The translations under genes were made by a program, and so were the position numbers. 64,000 nucleotides of DNA, taken from contig BCGQ01000001.1 in the NCBI GenBank assembly GCA_001599355.1, positions 1,987,135 to 2,051,134 of the forward strand, read 5' to 3'. Under the pieces are notes generated by a model, which saw only the letters and a list, made by a program, of their open reading frames with translations, was not told the DNA's origin and did no database searches. The stretch's first letter is position 1, and the number at the start of each line of letters is the position of its first letter. Source of the DNA: Nakazawaea peltata. Taxonomy: Eukaryota > Ascomycota > Pichiomycetes > Alaninales > Pachysolenaceae. This document shows positions 49,138 to 58,822 of the stretch, piece after piece.

Positions 49138-50217
49138 ATGAGCGTTCCCAGTGCCGTCAGATATACTATTCTGAAGACAGAGTTGCCACCGTGCTGCTTG
49201 AGGTTGCATCCAGCCGACTCCTCTATAGTCTTATGTGGTACCTACGATTTGAAGAAAGAAACTGGCTCTCGTTCAGGATCCATCGAAGTTTTCAAGTTAT
49301 GCAAAGATGATTTAATTCGGGTGTCATCGTATAAAACATCAGGGGCCATTCTAGACGTCAAGTTTTCCCCCTTCAACGATAATTTATTCCTCTCCTGCCA
49401 CTCAACAGGAAATGTCATGGTCTGGAGCTGTGAGATCATTCAAGGTTCCGTTCATCTTCGCATACTAGAGGACAGACAATTATTTGATGAGACCACCTTG
49501 ATCACTTCCTTGAGTTTTTCTCCCGTGCATCAGGATTTGATTGTTTGTACATTAACTACAGGTGGTTCACTGACGGTAAAGTTGACCAACTCGAGATTAT
49601 CCGACCCAGAGATTTTAGGAGACCCAGAAACTCAAACTGCTCATGATTTGGAATGTTGGACCGGTGTATTTGGATCTGCACACTCTTCGTTCCAAGATCT
49701 CATATTTACCGGAGGTGATGATGGTGCTTTGAAAGCACTCGATTATAGAGACCCTCAATCTTTGGTGTTTAATGCCCCCCGTTTACATGATGCCGGTGTC
49801 GTTTCCATTTTACCTTCTACTCAAACACATAATGGGGTAGGCGATTGGAATACTAAGAATCCTCATGAACTTTGGACAGGATCTTATGACGACTGTCTCC
49901 GAACAATGGATGCCAGATTTATCCCACACTCCATGCCCCCTCGAACAACTTCAAAAACTAATTTGGGTGGTGGAGTCTGGAAATTAATTCCTTCTCCTGT
50001 CCAAAATGACGACAGGTTGTTGGTTTGTTGCATGTACGATGGTGCCCGTATTGTCAGCCCGTCAGAGGGTGAACCTAATGTACAAAGATATTTCAAGAAA
50101 GATCATGAATCAATGTGTTATGGTGGTGATTGGTCATCCGATGCCAGTCATGTGGTGACATGTAGTTTCTACGACAACGTTGTCCAGGTTTGGTCACCTG
50201 TTGAAGTTGAAAAATAA
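49138..50217 (+). CDS. DPH7: Diphthine methylesterase DPH7/RRT2 (WD40)
   Basis: A 359-residue WD40 propeller that demethylates the diphthine intermediate on eEF2 so that amidation to diphthamide can follow. Family signatures are LHPADSSIVLCGTYDL, FTGGDDGALKALDYRD, HDAGVVSI, WTGSYDDCLRTMDAR, NLGGGVWKLIPSP and CCMYDGARIV. It corresponds to S. cerevisiae YBR246W, which adjoins ISW1 there; here it lies at the far end of the same block. Convergent with the thioredoxin-like gene, 24 bp apart. Confidence 0.93.
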   Translation: MSVPSAVRYTILKTELPPCCLRLHPADSSIVLCGTYDLKKETGSRSGSIEVFKLCKDDLIRVSSYKTSGAILDVKFSPFNDNLFLSCHSTGNVMVWSCEIIQGSVHLRILEDRQLFDETTLITSLSFSPVHQDLIVCTLTTGGSLTVKLTNSRLSDPEILGDPETQTAHDLECWTGVFGSAHSSFQDLIFTGGDDGALKALDYRDPQSLVFNAPRLHDAGVVSILPSTQTHNGVGDWNTKNPHELWTGSYDDCLRTMDARFIPHSMPPRTTSKTNLGGGVWKLIPSPVQNDDRLLVCCMYDGARIVSPSEGEPNVQRYFKKDHESMCYGGDWSSDASHVVTCSFYDNVVQVWSPVEVEK

Positions 50218-50241
50218 TATATAGTAATGTATCTGATTGAA

Positions 50242-50814
50242 TTATTTAGTTTCCTTCTTAGGTGGCTCTTCTGCCACGCTTTCAATCCAGGCTTTTAAAC
50301 CTTGCCAATCAACCTCCAGATCCTCTTTTGACATCAACCCAGCCTCTGCCAGCGCGGTATACCTCCCTACAATTAACTGCTTGTTCAACAGAACAACACT
50401 AGGTAAATCGCTAACTCTGTACTCCAACAATAAATCCTGGTTTCCCGGCTCATCCAGCTCAATGTCAACTAAATTGATCAACTTATCCGTCTCCAAAGAC
50501 ACAATCCTCTGCAAAGCACCGGTGAGTTTATTACATTGTTTATGACCTCTGATAGTGAAATTCAAAAGAATTGGACGGTGTTGAAGTAACATAGGATGCA
50601 ACTCCTCCTTGTACCTCACAGGAAGGAATATTCTATTACCTGTGGTACCTGTTTCTGGAGGCTGTAAGTTGGGGGCGTCAAAGTTGCTATTGCCAAAAGG
50701 CCACCAATTGAAATTACGAGCAGCGACAATTCCGCCACTAGCCGCGAGCATTCCTACTCCGAGGGCAAACCGTCTGCTCGAATTGGGAATCATCATACTA
50801 CTTCTTGAAAGCAT
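50242..50814 (-). CDS. Thioredoxin-fold mitochondrial protein
   Basis: 190 residues. The N-terminus (MLSRSSMMIPNSSRRFALGVGMLAASGG) is Arg/Ser-rich then hydrophobic, consistent with mitochondrial targeting and an inner-membrane anchor. A thioredoxin-like fold follows (PILLNFTIRGHKQCNKLTGAL; NLVDIELDEPGNQDLLLEYRVSDLPSVVLL with the cis-Pro). Only one Cys is present at the active-site position (HKQCNKL), so it is not a classical CXXC oxidoreductase. I do not recognise a named orthologue. Confidence 0.7.
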   Translation of the reverse strand: MLSRSSMMIPNSSRRFALGVGMLAASGGIVAARNFNWWPFGNSNFDAPNLQPPETGTTGNRIFLPVRYKEELHPMLLQHRPILLNFTIRGHKQCNKLTGALQRIVSLETDKLINLVDIELDEPGNQDLLLEYRVSDLPSVVLLNKQLIVGRYTALAEAGLMSKEDLEVDWQGLKAWIESVAEEPPKKETK

Positions 50815-53734
50815 TCAGTATATACTGCAACCGTTACTATTTGGCTATTAAGTTGTTTGCTACGAATTTCAGCCAGGCGATGGTATTAATTTCGTAATAT
50901 GCTGATTTAATATTTCGTACTTTGCTCGGTATAGTATTTAGTCCGTCAGTTGATTTGGTACATGGTTGATCAACTGGTTACACAACCCATGAAACCTGAA
51001 ACAATACGACGCACGGACATAATATTGAAACATTGCCACTTACTCGTATTCAATGTTCGCAACAACTACATTAATGCAAGGACTAAGATTGAGCACAAAA
51101 ATAGTGTTTTAACGCGTCATTTCCTTGTTGGGTATAATTAATTACGTGCATGATACGTTAATTCTATTTTAAAAACACGTATCTATGAAAGCAGTCGATG
51201 CAATGCACTATGTTTATGAACTATCTAAGACACCACTATGATGGCTCGGTAAACAGTACTCTCAATAAAATGCAAGAGCTTCACATATATCTTATTCTTC
51301 GGTATGCTACAGAATCATGCTCATTTCAAAGAAAGTTTGACACCTATGTATTTTAATAGTGTATAAGAAATAAGACGTAATTTTGGAATCTTTTGTAAAG
51401 GTAATTGGTATTTTCACTAAAAAGTTTAGTATTGAACCCTTCACGCGTCAGTTCGATTCCATTTTTCCTCTAATCGCGTGAAGATCTGTCGATAAGCATT
51501 TCACTTGTTACTGCTGGAACACATCTCAAACATATTATCCCGACCAAGTCTGAACTGAGTCCGAAATTCTCAGACTTTTAATTGTAGATCTCCCTCTCAA
51601 AGATTCGGACTTGGTTACATTCGACCGTGGGCTTAGTGACGCAGATTCTAACCCACACCAGGAGGAAAAAGAGATCCCCGCTTCATTAATTAATGTTTTT
51701 TCCTAATTAGGAAATAATCAGGGGGCCTCGCGCGTTGAAAAAAAAAAAGCACAGCGATCAGGACCGCAGAGTTCTCTGTATGTCGCGAATCTCGGTTGAA
51801 CAATATCAGTAAGAAGTTGAGTGTGCTAATACTGCCAGTTTGATCGTTCTCTGTCACTGCGCCTATTATGATGGTCCACCCATTAATAGGTTACTTAGCA
51901 GGACTACAATGCGTTCACACAACCTGCTGGTACTGACCTTATTATAGGTAAAGTCCACTGCTATCTAAGAAATAAGGACCACTACATCGTAGAAACTAAG
52001 ACATTTATTCCTTGGGGTAAGACCCCTGAACTTTAATTTCCAAAAGCAGAGACTTAATTAATCGCATTCGCTTATAAGCTCAGCCTTAGATTGAGTGTAA
52101 CGTAATATTCCTAGACAAACGAGGATCTTTTGAAAAAAATATGTTCGAATGATTGGCAACTTTGGCCGGCAAATCTCAAGATAGACTAGTATCTAAGTCC
52201 GATAAGCGTGTACATGATAGGACTAGAAATCCGGACAGGCTCACAGTTCCATTAGTTGCCCGTCATTTCTACTACACGGCAAGGCTCGGTCCCAAGCTTT
52301 GCATGAAGGTCTATTATATTACCTGACGTCTTCATGCGGAATGCCAATTTAATTCCTCTGGCTTGGTCGAAGTGAAAAGGTAAAAAAAGTTCTGGACCTC
52401 GCTGCAGGAGTAAGTGACGAAAATTTTTTTTGTGTCTTTTGATCTCGAGGCGATTTGCGTAATTAACGATACTGTAACGTGCGAGAAAAAATAAAACCTT
52501 AAAGGGGAATAATTAGGTGGGTCCCTTTAAAATATGTATCAGTTTGAGACTATATTCGCTACCTCTATTTATGGGATGATTCTAAGTGAGGTTTTCATTT
52601 GTCTGACGGAGGTTTCCGCAAATTGGCCTCCGTTGAAACGCATACTATAGCCAATGCCCTACAATGACGTCGAATCGCGTGTATAATGAACAATATATGT
52701 CGGCCTATGTGTAAAATGACATAGTTTACTACTTCTCTTTATCAATATCGGTTTATGCGCAAAAAGATTTGGGATCAATCAGGCACTGTCGATCGCAAAA
52801 GTCAGGATTTAATTGTGTTTTTCCTCCGACACACACAAAGTGCATGCCTACACAGCAAAAACAAAAATAGGTCTGCGGAGAATGAAGACAATAACCTTGA
52901 CTCCTTCAAGACTAAGATACGAAAGAGTCGTAACCCCATCCAAAGTTGGACATGGTTGAGGCAACTTTATGAGGTGACGCCTTCTGGAAATCCTGGTGAA
53001 ATAATATTTTCGAACTCGGGCGTCCTAACGACCAGTTTCAGCACCTTCACTGGCACCTTTTAAGAAGTTGTACATAGATCTTTATTAATACTCTGCTATT
53101 TCCGGGTCATACTATACGAAAACACAATGCAAGGATTTCTCCTGATGCATTGTACTCAACAGGAAAGTTCCATTTTCTGTTTGTCGTATGCGCGCGCATA
53201 TAGATATGTAAGTGCGCGTTTCTCTACATACATTAAGCAGCTAAGTTAGGCATTACCTTTATTTAGTTCTCTATCAAACTGGGTATTGTCTTGAGGAGTC
53301 AAACACACAGCACAACTTACATTTGAGCATTGCTTGTAAGGGAAAAAAAGCGGAGGTTGTTTGCCGAGATATGTTGCTCCGGCAGTAAGGGATGGAGAAT
53401 ATGGAAGATCCTTGTCTTGGGGGTAGACTAAGATCTATTCTTTCTCCCTATTTTTGTAAATTAACTCTGGGTGCATCGCTGTCGTTGCTTGGTTATGCAT
53501 TCATTAAGAGGTAATATTGGTATATATGAACATATTCGATATGTGGATCGTCTTAAAAGAACAAAGAATACGGATCAGCCGCCGATGCGTAATGCCAACC
53601 CCCCACGATGTTTCCATCTCAACAGATTTCAATCCAAAACCATATAAATAAAAGTTGATCCCTCCATTAATTCTATATATTTCTAATTCTGGTTAAGCTT
53701 TCATTTGATAAATAGAAACTATAACTCTTATAAT
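50815..53734. other. 2.9-kb gene desert, longest in the window
   Basis: No ORF of known type, tRNA or intron-bearing gene is recognised. The longest frame, 52755-53063 (102 codons), has no domain. An imperfect inverted repeat lies at 51542-51613 (arms with ACCAAGTC/GACTTGGT and AGTCCGAA/TTCGGACT). A GCGCGC-rich spot lies at about 53189-53220, and TATAAATA near 53643 is a TATA box for the downstream GPX-fusion gene. Base composition is not extreme. It could be a long regulatory region, a lncRNA, or hold an RNA gene I cannot name. Confidence 0.5.
51542..51613. repeat. Imperfect inverted repeat in the gene desert
   Basis: ACCAAGTC pairs with GACTTGGT at the ends and an internal AGTCCGAA with TTCGGACT, allowing two alternative hairpins over about 70 bp. 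Confidence 0.5.
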
Positions 53735-55207
53735 ATGTCAGAAGGACCAATTATTCCTACAACAAGTAACGAGTTGTACAGTGTTTATGAACAGAACACT
53801 GTCTTCAATAAGTTGCTGAGACTTTCGATCTCATCGGATATCTCAATAATGACTTCAGAGCTTCAAGAGGTGCTCTTGAATGTCGACAAGGCCAAGACCT
53901 CCTCTACATTCATCACCGACTTGAGTGATTCAGAGGAAGCTGCCCCACGCCCTCTGCCTATAAAACATTCCAGAGCCAACTCTGAAAGAACTTTGATCTC
54001 GGGTTCTCCTAAACTCAATGCTAACACTAAGAACATCGAAACCGAGACAAAGACCAAAGAGCATAAGAAGGATGTTGAGTCAGCTGAATTGGGAGAAAAG
54101 ATCCGCAACACTTCAGTAGCTACCGTTATCACCAAGAGCGGCAAGAAGAAGGAATTTATCTTCATGGAAACAGCTGACTCTGGTCTTTTCAAGACATTGA
54201 GTCTGTATGATTCCAGACACCCTGATGCCGATGCCGAAGCCACCCCAGATTTTACTGACAAATATATCATCTTCAGAATGAAAAAAGAAAGTGAAGGAAG
54301 TGAACCAACTGAGCTTGAATCAAGACTCCAAGAGAAATCCAAGAGACGTGGAAGCAGCAGTATCGGAAGCAGCATTGGAAGCAGCATTCATTCCAGACGT
54401 GGAAGCAGCAGCATGACCAGCAGCATTGGAAGCAGCATTCATTCCAGACGTGGAAGCAGCAGCATGACCAGCAGCAGACGTAACAGTGTCAGCACTACTG
54501 AAACCTCTGTCAAGAGCGAAAAACGTGAACGTGACTCTAGATTGTCTTCTACCACAAGTTTATCAGACTCATCCAAGAGATATCCTTCTTCTATCCGCAC
54601 AACTGACACCCTTCAAACAACCTCCAGTATCTCTGCCGAGAACATGAAGATGCTTCCACCTCAGGAAGAACCATCTTTCATGTACGGGCTTTCTGTTATT
54701 GACAAATTTGGAAAAGAATTCCAAATGTCCCAATTACGTGGAAAAGTAGTCATTATCGTGAACATTGCTTCCAAATGTAAGATGGCTTCACAATTGGAGG
54801 AATTGCAAAAGATTTACAGTACTTACAAAGATCAAGGATTAATGATTTTGCTGTTCCCAACTGGCCAATTTGGTATCGGACAAGAATTCCCAGAAGACAA
54901 CGAAATCTTCCAATACTGTAAGATTAACTACGGTGTTGAATTCCCAATTATGAAGAGAATTTGTGTCAACGGTAAGAAGGAGCACCTTCTCTACTCTTAC
55001 TTGAAACAGTTCAAGAGAAAATACTTTGGTTTAAAGAAGGTTACCTGGAACTTTGAGAAGTTCTTGCTTGACCACGAGGGTAAGATTGTCAGAAGAGACC
55101 CATCATTCTACAAGCCAAAGAAGTTAATTCCAACTATTGAGAAATTATTGCTGGCCAAACTGCTGCTGGAAGCCGCCTCTGGCACCGTTAACGTCAGTGA
55201 AGAGTGA
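53735..55207 (+). CDS. GPX domain fused to a long Ser/Arg-rich disordered region
   Basis: 490 residues from ATG 53735; the frame continues upstream to a TTG at 53705, not used. Residues 1-310 are low-complexity, with acidic then Ser/Arg-rich parts. A 51-bp direct repeat (17 residues, beginning HSRRGSSSMTSS) gives several RRxS sites of PKA type. Residues about 318-475 are a glutathione-peroxidase domain: peroxidatic C348 (NIASKCKMASQL), the catalytic Gln in FPTGQF, resolving Cys in FQYCKINYGV, and Trp-Asn in TWNFEKFL. This paralogue, unlike the other two, keeps the whole tetrad. The end (ctg-rich) becomes an Ala-rich helix under CUG-Ala. I know no named protein with this layout. Confidence 0.85.
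   Translation: MSEGPIIPTTSNELYSVYEQNTVFNKLLRLSISSDISIMTSELQEVLLNVDKAKTSSTFITDLSDSEEAAPRPLPIKHSRANSERTLISGSPKLNANTKNIETETKTKEHKKDVESAELGEKIRNTSVATVITKSGKKKEFIFMETADSGLFKTLSLYDSRHPDADAEATPDFTDKYIIFRMKKESEGSEPTELESRLQEKSKRRGSSSIGSSIGSSIHSRRGSSSMTSSIGSSIHSRRGSSSMTSSRRNSVSTTETSVKSEKRERDSRLSSTTSLSDSSKRYPSSIRTTDTLQTTSSISAENMKMLPPQEEPSFMYGLSVIDKFGKEFQMSQLRGKVVIIVNIASKCKMASQLEELQKIYSTYKDQGLMILLFPTGQFGIGQEFPEDNEIFQYCKINYGVEFPIMKRICVNGKKEHLLYSYLKQFKRKYFGLKKVTWNFEKFLLDHEGKIVRRDPSFYKPKKLIPTIEKLLLAKLLLEAASGTVNVSEE
54390..54476 (+). repeat. 51-bp coding tandem repeat (RRGSSS motifs)
   Basis: A 51-bp unit at 54390-54440 repeats exactly for 36 bp at 54441-54476. It lies in frame, and each copy encodes an RRGSSS element. 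A related AGCAGCATTGGA sub-repeat precedes it. Confidence 0.85.
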
Positions 55208-56307
55208 TCAAACACCCCTCTCTGAGTTTTGAACATACACTACCTTTTATTTCTCTTTCCCTTTTTGGAATTTTAAGGGGTAATAATATCTGCAGCCGCA
55301 GAGGGGTCCGAGTAGGAACTATGCTTCCGGTAAGCCAGTGATACCTTTGACTCATTAATCTAACCTCTGTTCCATAGAGACATGCTAATATAATTCATTG
55401 ATTTTTTGTTTGTTAATCTATCCCTCGTGGCCCGTAGACGTCATCATTAAACTGTCTTTTAAATCATAAAATTGTTCTTGTCTGTGGAAAGTTGTGCGTG
55501 ACAAGGGGAAAAAATAGCCTACCCTCGGTTTCCAACGGGTCTTGGTATTATTTGAAGAAATGACTACAATTAACTGGATTTACTACCGGAATTGGGACGT
55601 CGTGGTCCCATCTTGAATCTCGTGGTCTTTGATAGTCAAATTAATGATCTGTCTTTGTGTGAAGATTCGCTCTAAGTAATGGAGTAGTTACCGAAAAAGG
55701 ACTAAGCCTCGAATGATGGAGTAAAAACTGTCCCCATGCGCAATCTTCGGGGAATCTACCAAAAAGGGTAATCTCCGGTTTTTAATCAACAGGGCATCGA
55801 GGCACAAGGTCATCTCCGGGGAAGGCATAAGAGCCGACGAGGCTGATTGATGACCTTGGATTCTGAACTAGTCTTGGATCGTTAAACGAACGGATTTAAT
55901 TCCAAAATGGATTAATTAACCACCTGCGCTCGAATAAACGGCTCTTCTCGACAGGACAATTAGGGTTCATAATTAATGTAAGCCAGTAATCTGATGGCGA
56001 TGAGGTTACGTCATTTATTAAAATCAATCAGTACAACGTGTGACCAAGTGTATTTGTATTGAATTTCTATAGTTTGTATAAGTCAGCAAGTTGTTAAATC
56101 CGTATTGGCTGAACAAAAGTTAACAATGCAGTTGAACATATCGTTGATCCTTGGTTTTTTTCGGTGCACTCAACCGAGCCATCTCCAAGACTCGGCTATG
56201 ATCAAAATTATATAAAAGGAGATGGATTGACCAGATCTAAATTTCTCAACTCATCAAGGAATACTAGAAATATTATCCAGAAGCAAACAAACTATCACAA
56301 ACCAATA
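55208..56307. other. Intergenic 1.1 kb between GPX fusion and stomatin genes
   Basis: No supported gene. TTAGGGTT near 55960 resembles a single Tbf1 site, and a TATA-like TTATATAAAAGG lies near 56208-56219, about 90 bp upstream of the stomatin ATG at 56308. Confidence 0.5.
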
Positions 56308-57258
56308 ATGAGCTACCACGACCAAACTTCAGAAATCGAGTCCCCTGAGGTGTTCACACCAAAGCCGGTGATCACTATGCAACCACCAGCTTCTCAACTT
56401 AACGTCAGACAATTTGCCTTTGAATGGGAACCTCCAAAGGTCGGTACTTATGGTAACCTTTTGCAAAGCTGTGGTGACTTTTTCGGTACTTTAGGGTTGA
56501 TCCCATGTTGTTGTTGTTCCAGAAAGTATAAGGATGTTGAGCAAGGTAATGTTGGATTAATCACGAGATTTGGTAAATTATACAAGGCAGTTGATCCTGG
56601 TTTAGTCGAAGTGAATATTTTCACCGAAAGATTGACAGAAGTCAATGTCACTTTGAAGATGAGAGAAATTCCAAATCAGTCGTGTATGACCAATGATAAC
56701 GTTAATGTGTCATTGAGTTCGGTATTGTACTACCAAATTGTGGACCCAGCTAAGCTGAAGTTCGAGGTATCTGATTTGGAAGGTTCATTGGTCGAGAGAA
56801 CAATGACCACATTGAGACATGTTGTTGGTGCAAGAAACTTACAAGATGTTATTGAAAAGCGTGAGGAAGTTGCCGTCTCCATTGAAGAAATCATCTCCGA
56901 GACCCTGGCTGGATGGGGTGCTCGTATTGAGAGTATCTTGATTAAAGACATTGTTTTACCTCACAGTGTTGAGAGTTCGTTATCTAAGGGTGCCGAAGCC
57001 AAGAGAATTGGTGAATCCAAGATTATCACCCTGAGAGCCGAAGTTGAGAGTGCCAAATTGATGCGTAAAGCCGCTGATATTTTGAACTCTGACCTGGCTA
57101 TGCAAATCAGATATTTGGATGCCATGATGACCATGGCCAAACAAGCTAATTCGAAGGTCATTTTCATGCCACCAGTTGATCAAAGACTGGATATGATTCC
57201 TAGTAACATGGATGAGATGATCAAGAAAGCAGGAGTCGACTCTAACTTTGGGAACTAA
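56308..57258 (+). CDS. Stomatin/prohibitin-family (SPFH) membrane protein
   Basis: 316 residues from ATG 56308; the frame extends to a GTG at 56164. Residues 45-75 form a hydrophobic hairpin-like segment ending in CCCCS, a likely palmitoylation site. The SPFH/band-7 domain follows (about 80-270; VEQGNVGLITRFGKLYKAVDPGL, LSSVLYYQIVDP, RTMTTLRHVVGARNLQDVI). The C-terminus has AKLMRKAADILNSD and MQIRYLDAM. It probably scaffolds plasma-membrane domains, like the Candida Slp stomatins. S. cerevisiae lacks a close match at this locus. CTG at 57031 aligns with Ala (VIA-A-RAEVE). A second CTG (SD-[CTG]-AMQ) also fits Ala. Confidence 0.9.
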   Translation: MSYHDQTSEIESPEVFTPKPVITMQPPASQLNVRQFAFEWEPPKVGTYGNLLQSCGDFFGTLGLIPCCCCSRKYKDVEQGNVGLITRFGKLYKAVDPGLVEVNIFTERLTEVNVTLKMREIPNQSCMTNDNVNVSLSSVLYYQIVDPAKLKFEVSDLEGSLVERTMTTLRHVVGARNLQDVIEKREEVAVSIEEIISETLAGWGARIESILIKDIVLPHSVESSLSKGAEAKRIGESKIITLRAEVESAKLMRKAADILNSDLAMQIRYLDAMMTMAKQANSKVIFMPPVDQRLDMIPSNMDEMIKKAGVDSNFGN

Positions 57259-57627
57259 CCAACTACCAATTTACTAAGAAACCTGAGGCGGCCTGGAGCT
57301 TAGCCCCCCAAATTGATATCAATTTAATTAAGTGATCGATTTTACAAAAATTTTATTATGGCAACATATTATGACCACTTGCTATTATCACTTACTATGA
57401 TCACTCATCATGATCACATACTATATATTCCAATTGTATCCCATAATTACTCATCTGTAGACCCCAAATAAAACCACCATCAATTTGAGACACTGCAAAA
57501 CACGTCTCATTTTGGGGGTTTTTTTCGCTCCGCGCGACTGCGCGCGCCTCTGTTGATATTTTTTATAGCGCTTGTTTATCTTTAACTATGAGAACAGAAG
57601 AGGAGAAAGGAAGAGAGGTACAAGAAC
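57259..57627. other. Intergenic between stomatin gene and ARP1
   Basis: 369 bp. It contains repeated TATGATCACT-like steps near 57380-57420 and a GCGCGC spot at 57533-57546 upstream of ARP1. No gene. Confidence 0.5.
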
Positions 57628-58794
57628 ATGGAGGACACCTCACCAATTCTACTCAATCAACCCGTAGTGATAGATAATGGGTCGGGAATGATCAAGGCTG
57701 GCTTTGCTGGCGAAGACAGACCTAAATTTTTGGAACCGCTGATGGTGGGGAAACCTAAGTACTCTCGAATTATGGCGGGTGCCTTAGAAGGCGATACTTT
57801 CTTTGGGTCTCAACTGTATGATATGAAGGGATTGCTTCGGTTGAATTATCCCATTGAGCATGGAGTTGTTGAGGATTGGGATGAGATGGAAGCTTTATGG
57901 TCCAATCTCACTTCCAACCACTTAAAAATCAACCCTGAAGATCATCCCTTCCTTCTAACAGAAGCTCCACTTAACCCTACTCAACATAGAAGTAAAATGC
58001 TGCAAATATACTTTGAGAATTTCAATATTCCTCTGTTATACGTGTCAATTCAGCTGGTGCTACTGTTATATGCCTCGGGCCGTACTACTGGTGTGGTATT
58101 AGACTCTGGAGATGGAGTGTCTCATGTAGTACCGGTTTATGAGGGGTTCTCATTACCATCACTGATTCGTCGTATTGATATTGCTGGAAGAGACGTGACA
58201 GAGCGTTTACAAATGTTATTGAGGAAAGCAGGAGTCCCATTGACTACGTCCTCCGAAAGAGAGATCGTCAAATTGATTAAAGAAAAGCATTGTTTTGTAA
58301 GTACAAACCCTAAGAAAGATGAACTGGATTGGCTGAACTTCAGTAATCTTGACCCCTCAATGTCGACTCAACCTGGAGTTTTTGAGTCATACAAGCTCCC
58401 CGATGGCCGTATGGTCAATATAGGTTCTGAAAGATTCAGAGCTGCTGAGATTTTATTCCAACCTGATATAATTGGGAGTGAATTCCCAGGGGTACACGAG
58501 ATTTTGCATGAACTGATCATGAAATGTGATTTGGAATTAAGACCTTCGTTATACAAATCTATAGTATTAAGTGGAGGCACGACACTTATCAAAGGATTCG
58601 GAGACAGATTATTGAACGAATTGAAACTGAATACCAAATCCACTAAGATAAAAATCTACGCCCCACCTGAAAGAAAGTATAGTACATGGATTGGTGGGTC
58701 TATTCTTGCCGGATTAACGACATTCAAGAAAATGTGGATCACAAAGAGCGAATACATGGAAAACCCGGACCTCATACATGAGAAATTCTTATGA
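57628..58794 (+). CDS. ARP1: Actin-related protein ARP1 (centractin), dynactin
   Basis: A 388-residue actin fold that forms the dynactin minifilament for dynein-driven spindle positioning. Features are VVIDNGSGMIKAGFAGEDRP (phosphate loop 1), HGVVEDWDEME, LLTEAPLNP, ASGRTTGVVLDSGDG (loop 2), LSGGTTLIKGFGDR and TWIGGSILAGL. CTG codons at 58033, 58054 and 58063 fall in the actin core at P-A-LYV, Q-A-V and L-A/S-LYASG, where Leu would be foreign. S. cerevisiae Arp1 is 384 residues. Convergent with FUR1 (28 bp), as in S. cerevisiae. Confidence 0.95.
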   Translation: MEDTSPILLNQPVVIDNGSGMIKAGFAGEDRPKFLEPLMVGKPKYSRIMAGALEGDTFFGSQLYDMKGLLRLNYPIEHGVVEDWDEMEALWSNLTSNHLKINPEDHPFLLTEAPLNPTQHRSKMLQIYFENFNIPLLYVSIQLVLLLYASGRTTGVVLDSGDGVSHVVPVYEGFSLPSLIRRIDIAGRDVTERLQMLLRKAGVPLTTSSEREIVKLIKEKHCFVSTNPKKDELDWLNFSNLDPSMSTQPGVFESYKLPDGRMVNIGSERFRAAEILFQPDIIGSEFPGVHEILHELIMKCDLELRPSLYKSIVLSGGTTLIKGFGDRLLNELKLNTKSTKIKIYAPPERKYSTWIGGSILAGLTTFKKMWITKSEYMENPDLIHEKFL

Positions 58795-58822
58795 TAATTA
58801 CATTTGATTATATACACCACGC

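Noticed and set aside
52755-53063. 102-codon ORF in the gene desert
   Set aside because: No recognisable domain, no TATA or neighbouring evidence; such a length is expected by chance in 2.9 kb.
50815-53734. Centromere
   Set aside because: No strong AT enrichment, no large inverted repeats and no retroelement cluster; size alone is not evidence.
11118-58794. CUG-Ser or standard CUG-Leu code
   Set aside because: The family residue at the diagnostic CTG sites is Ala, including the DEAH box and the actin QAV core; Ser fits only a few columns and Leu none of the key ones.
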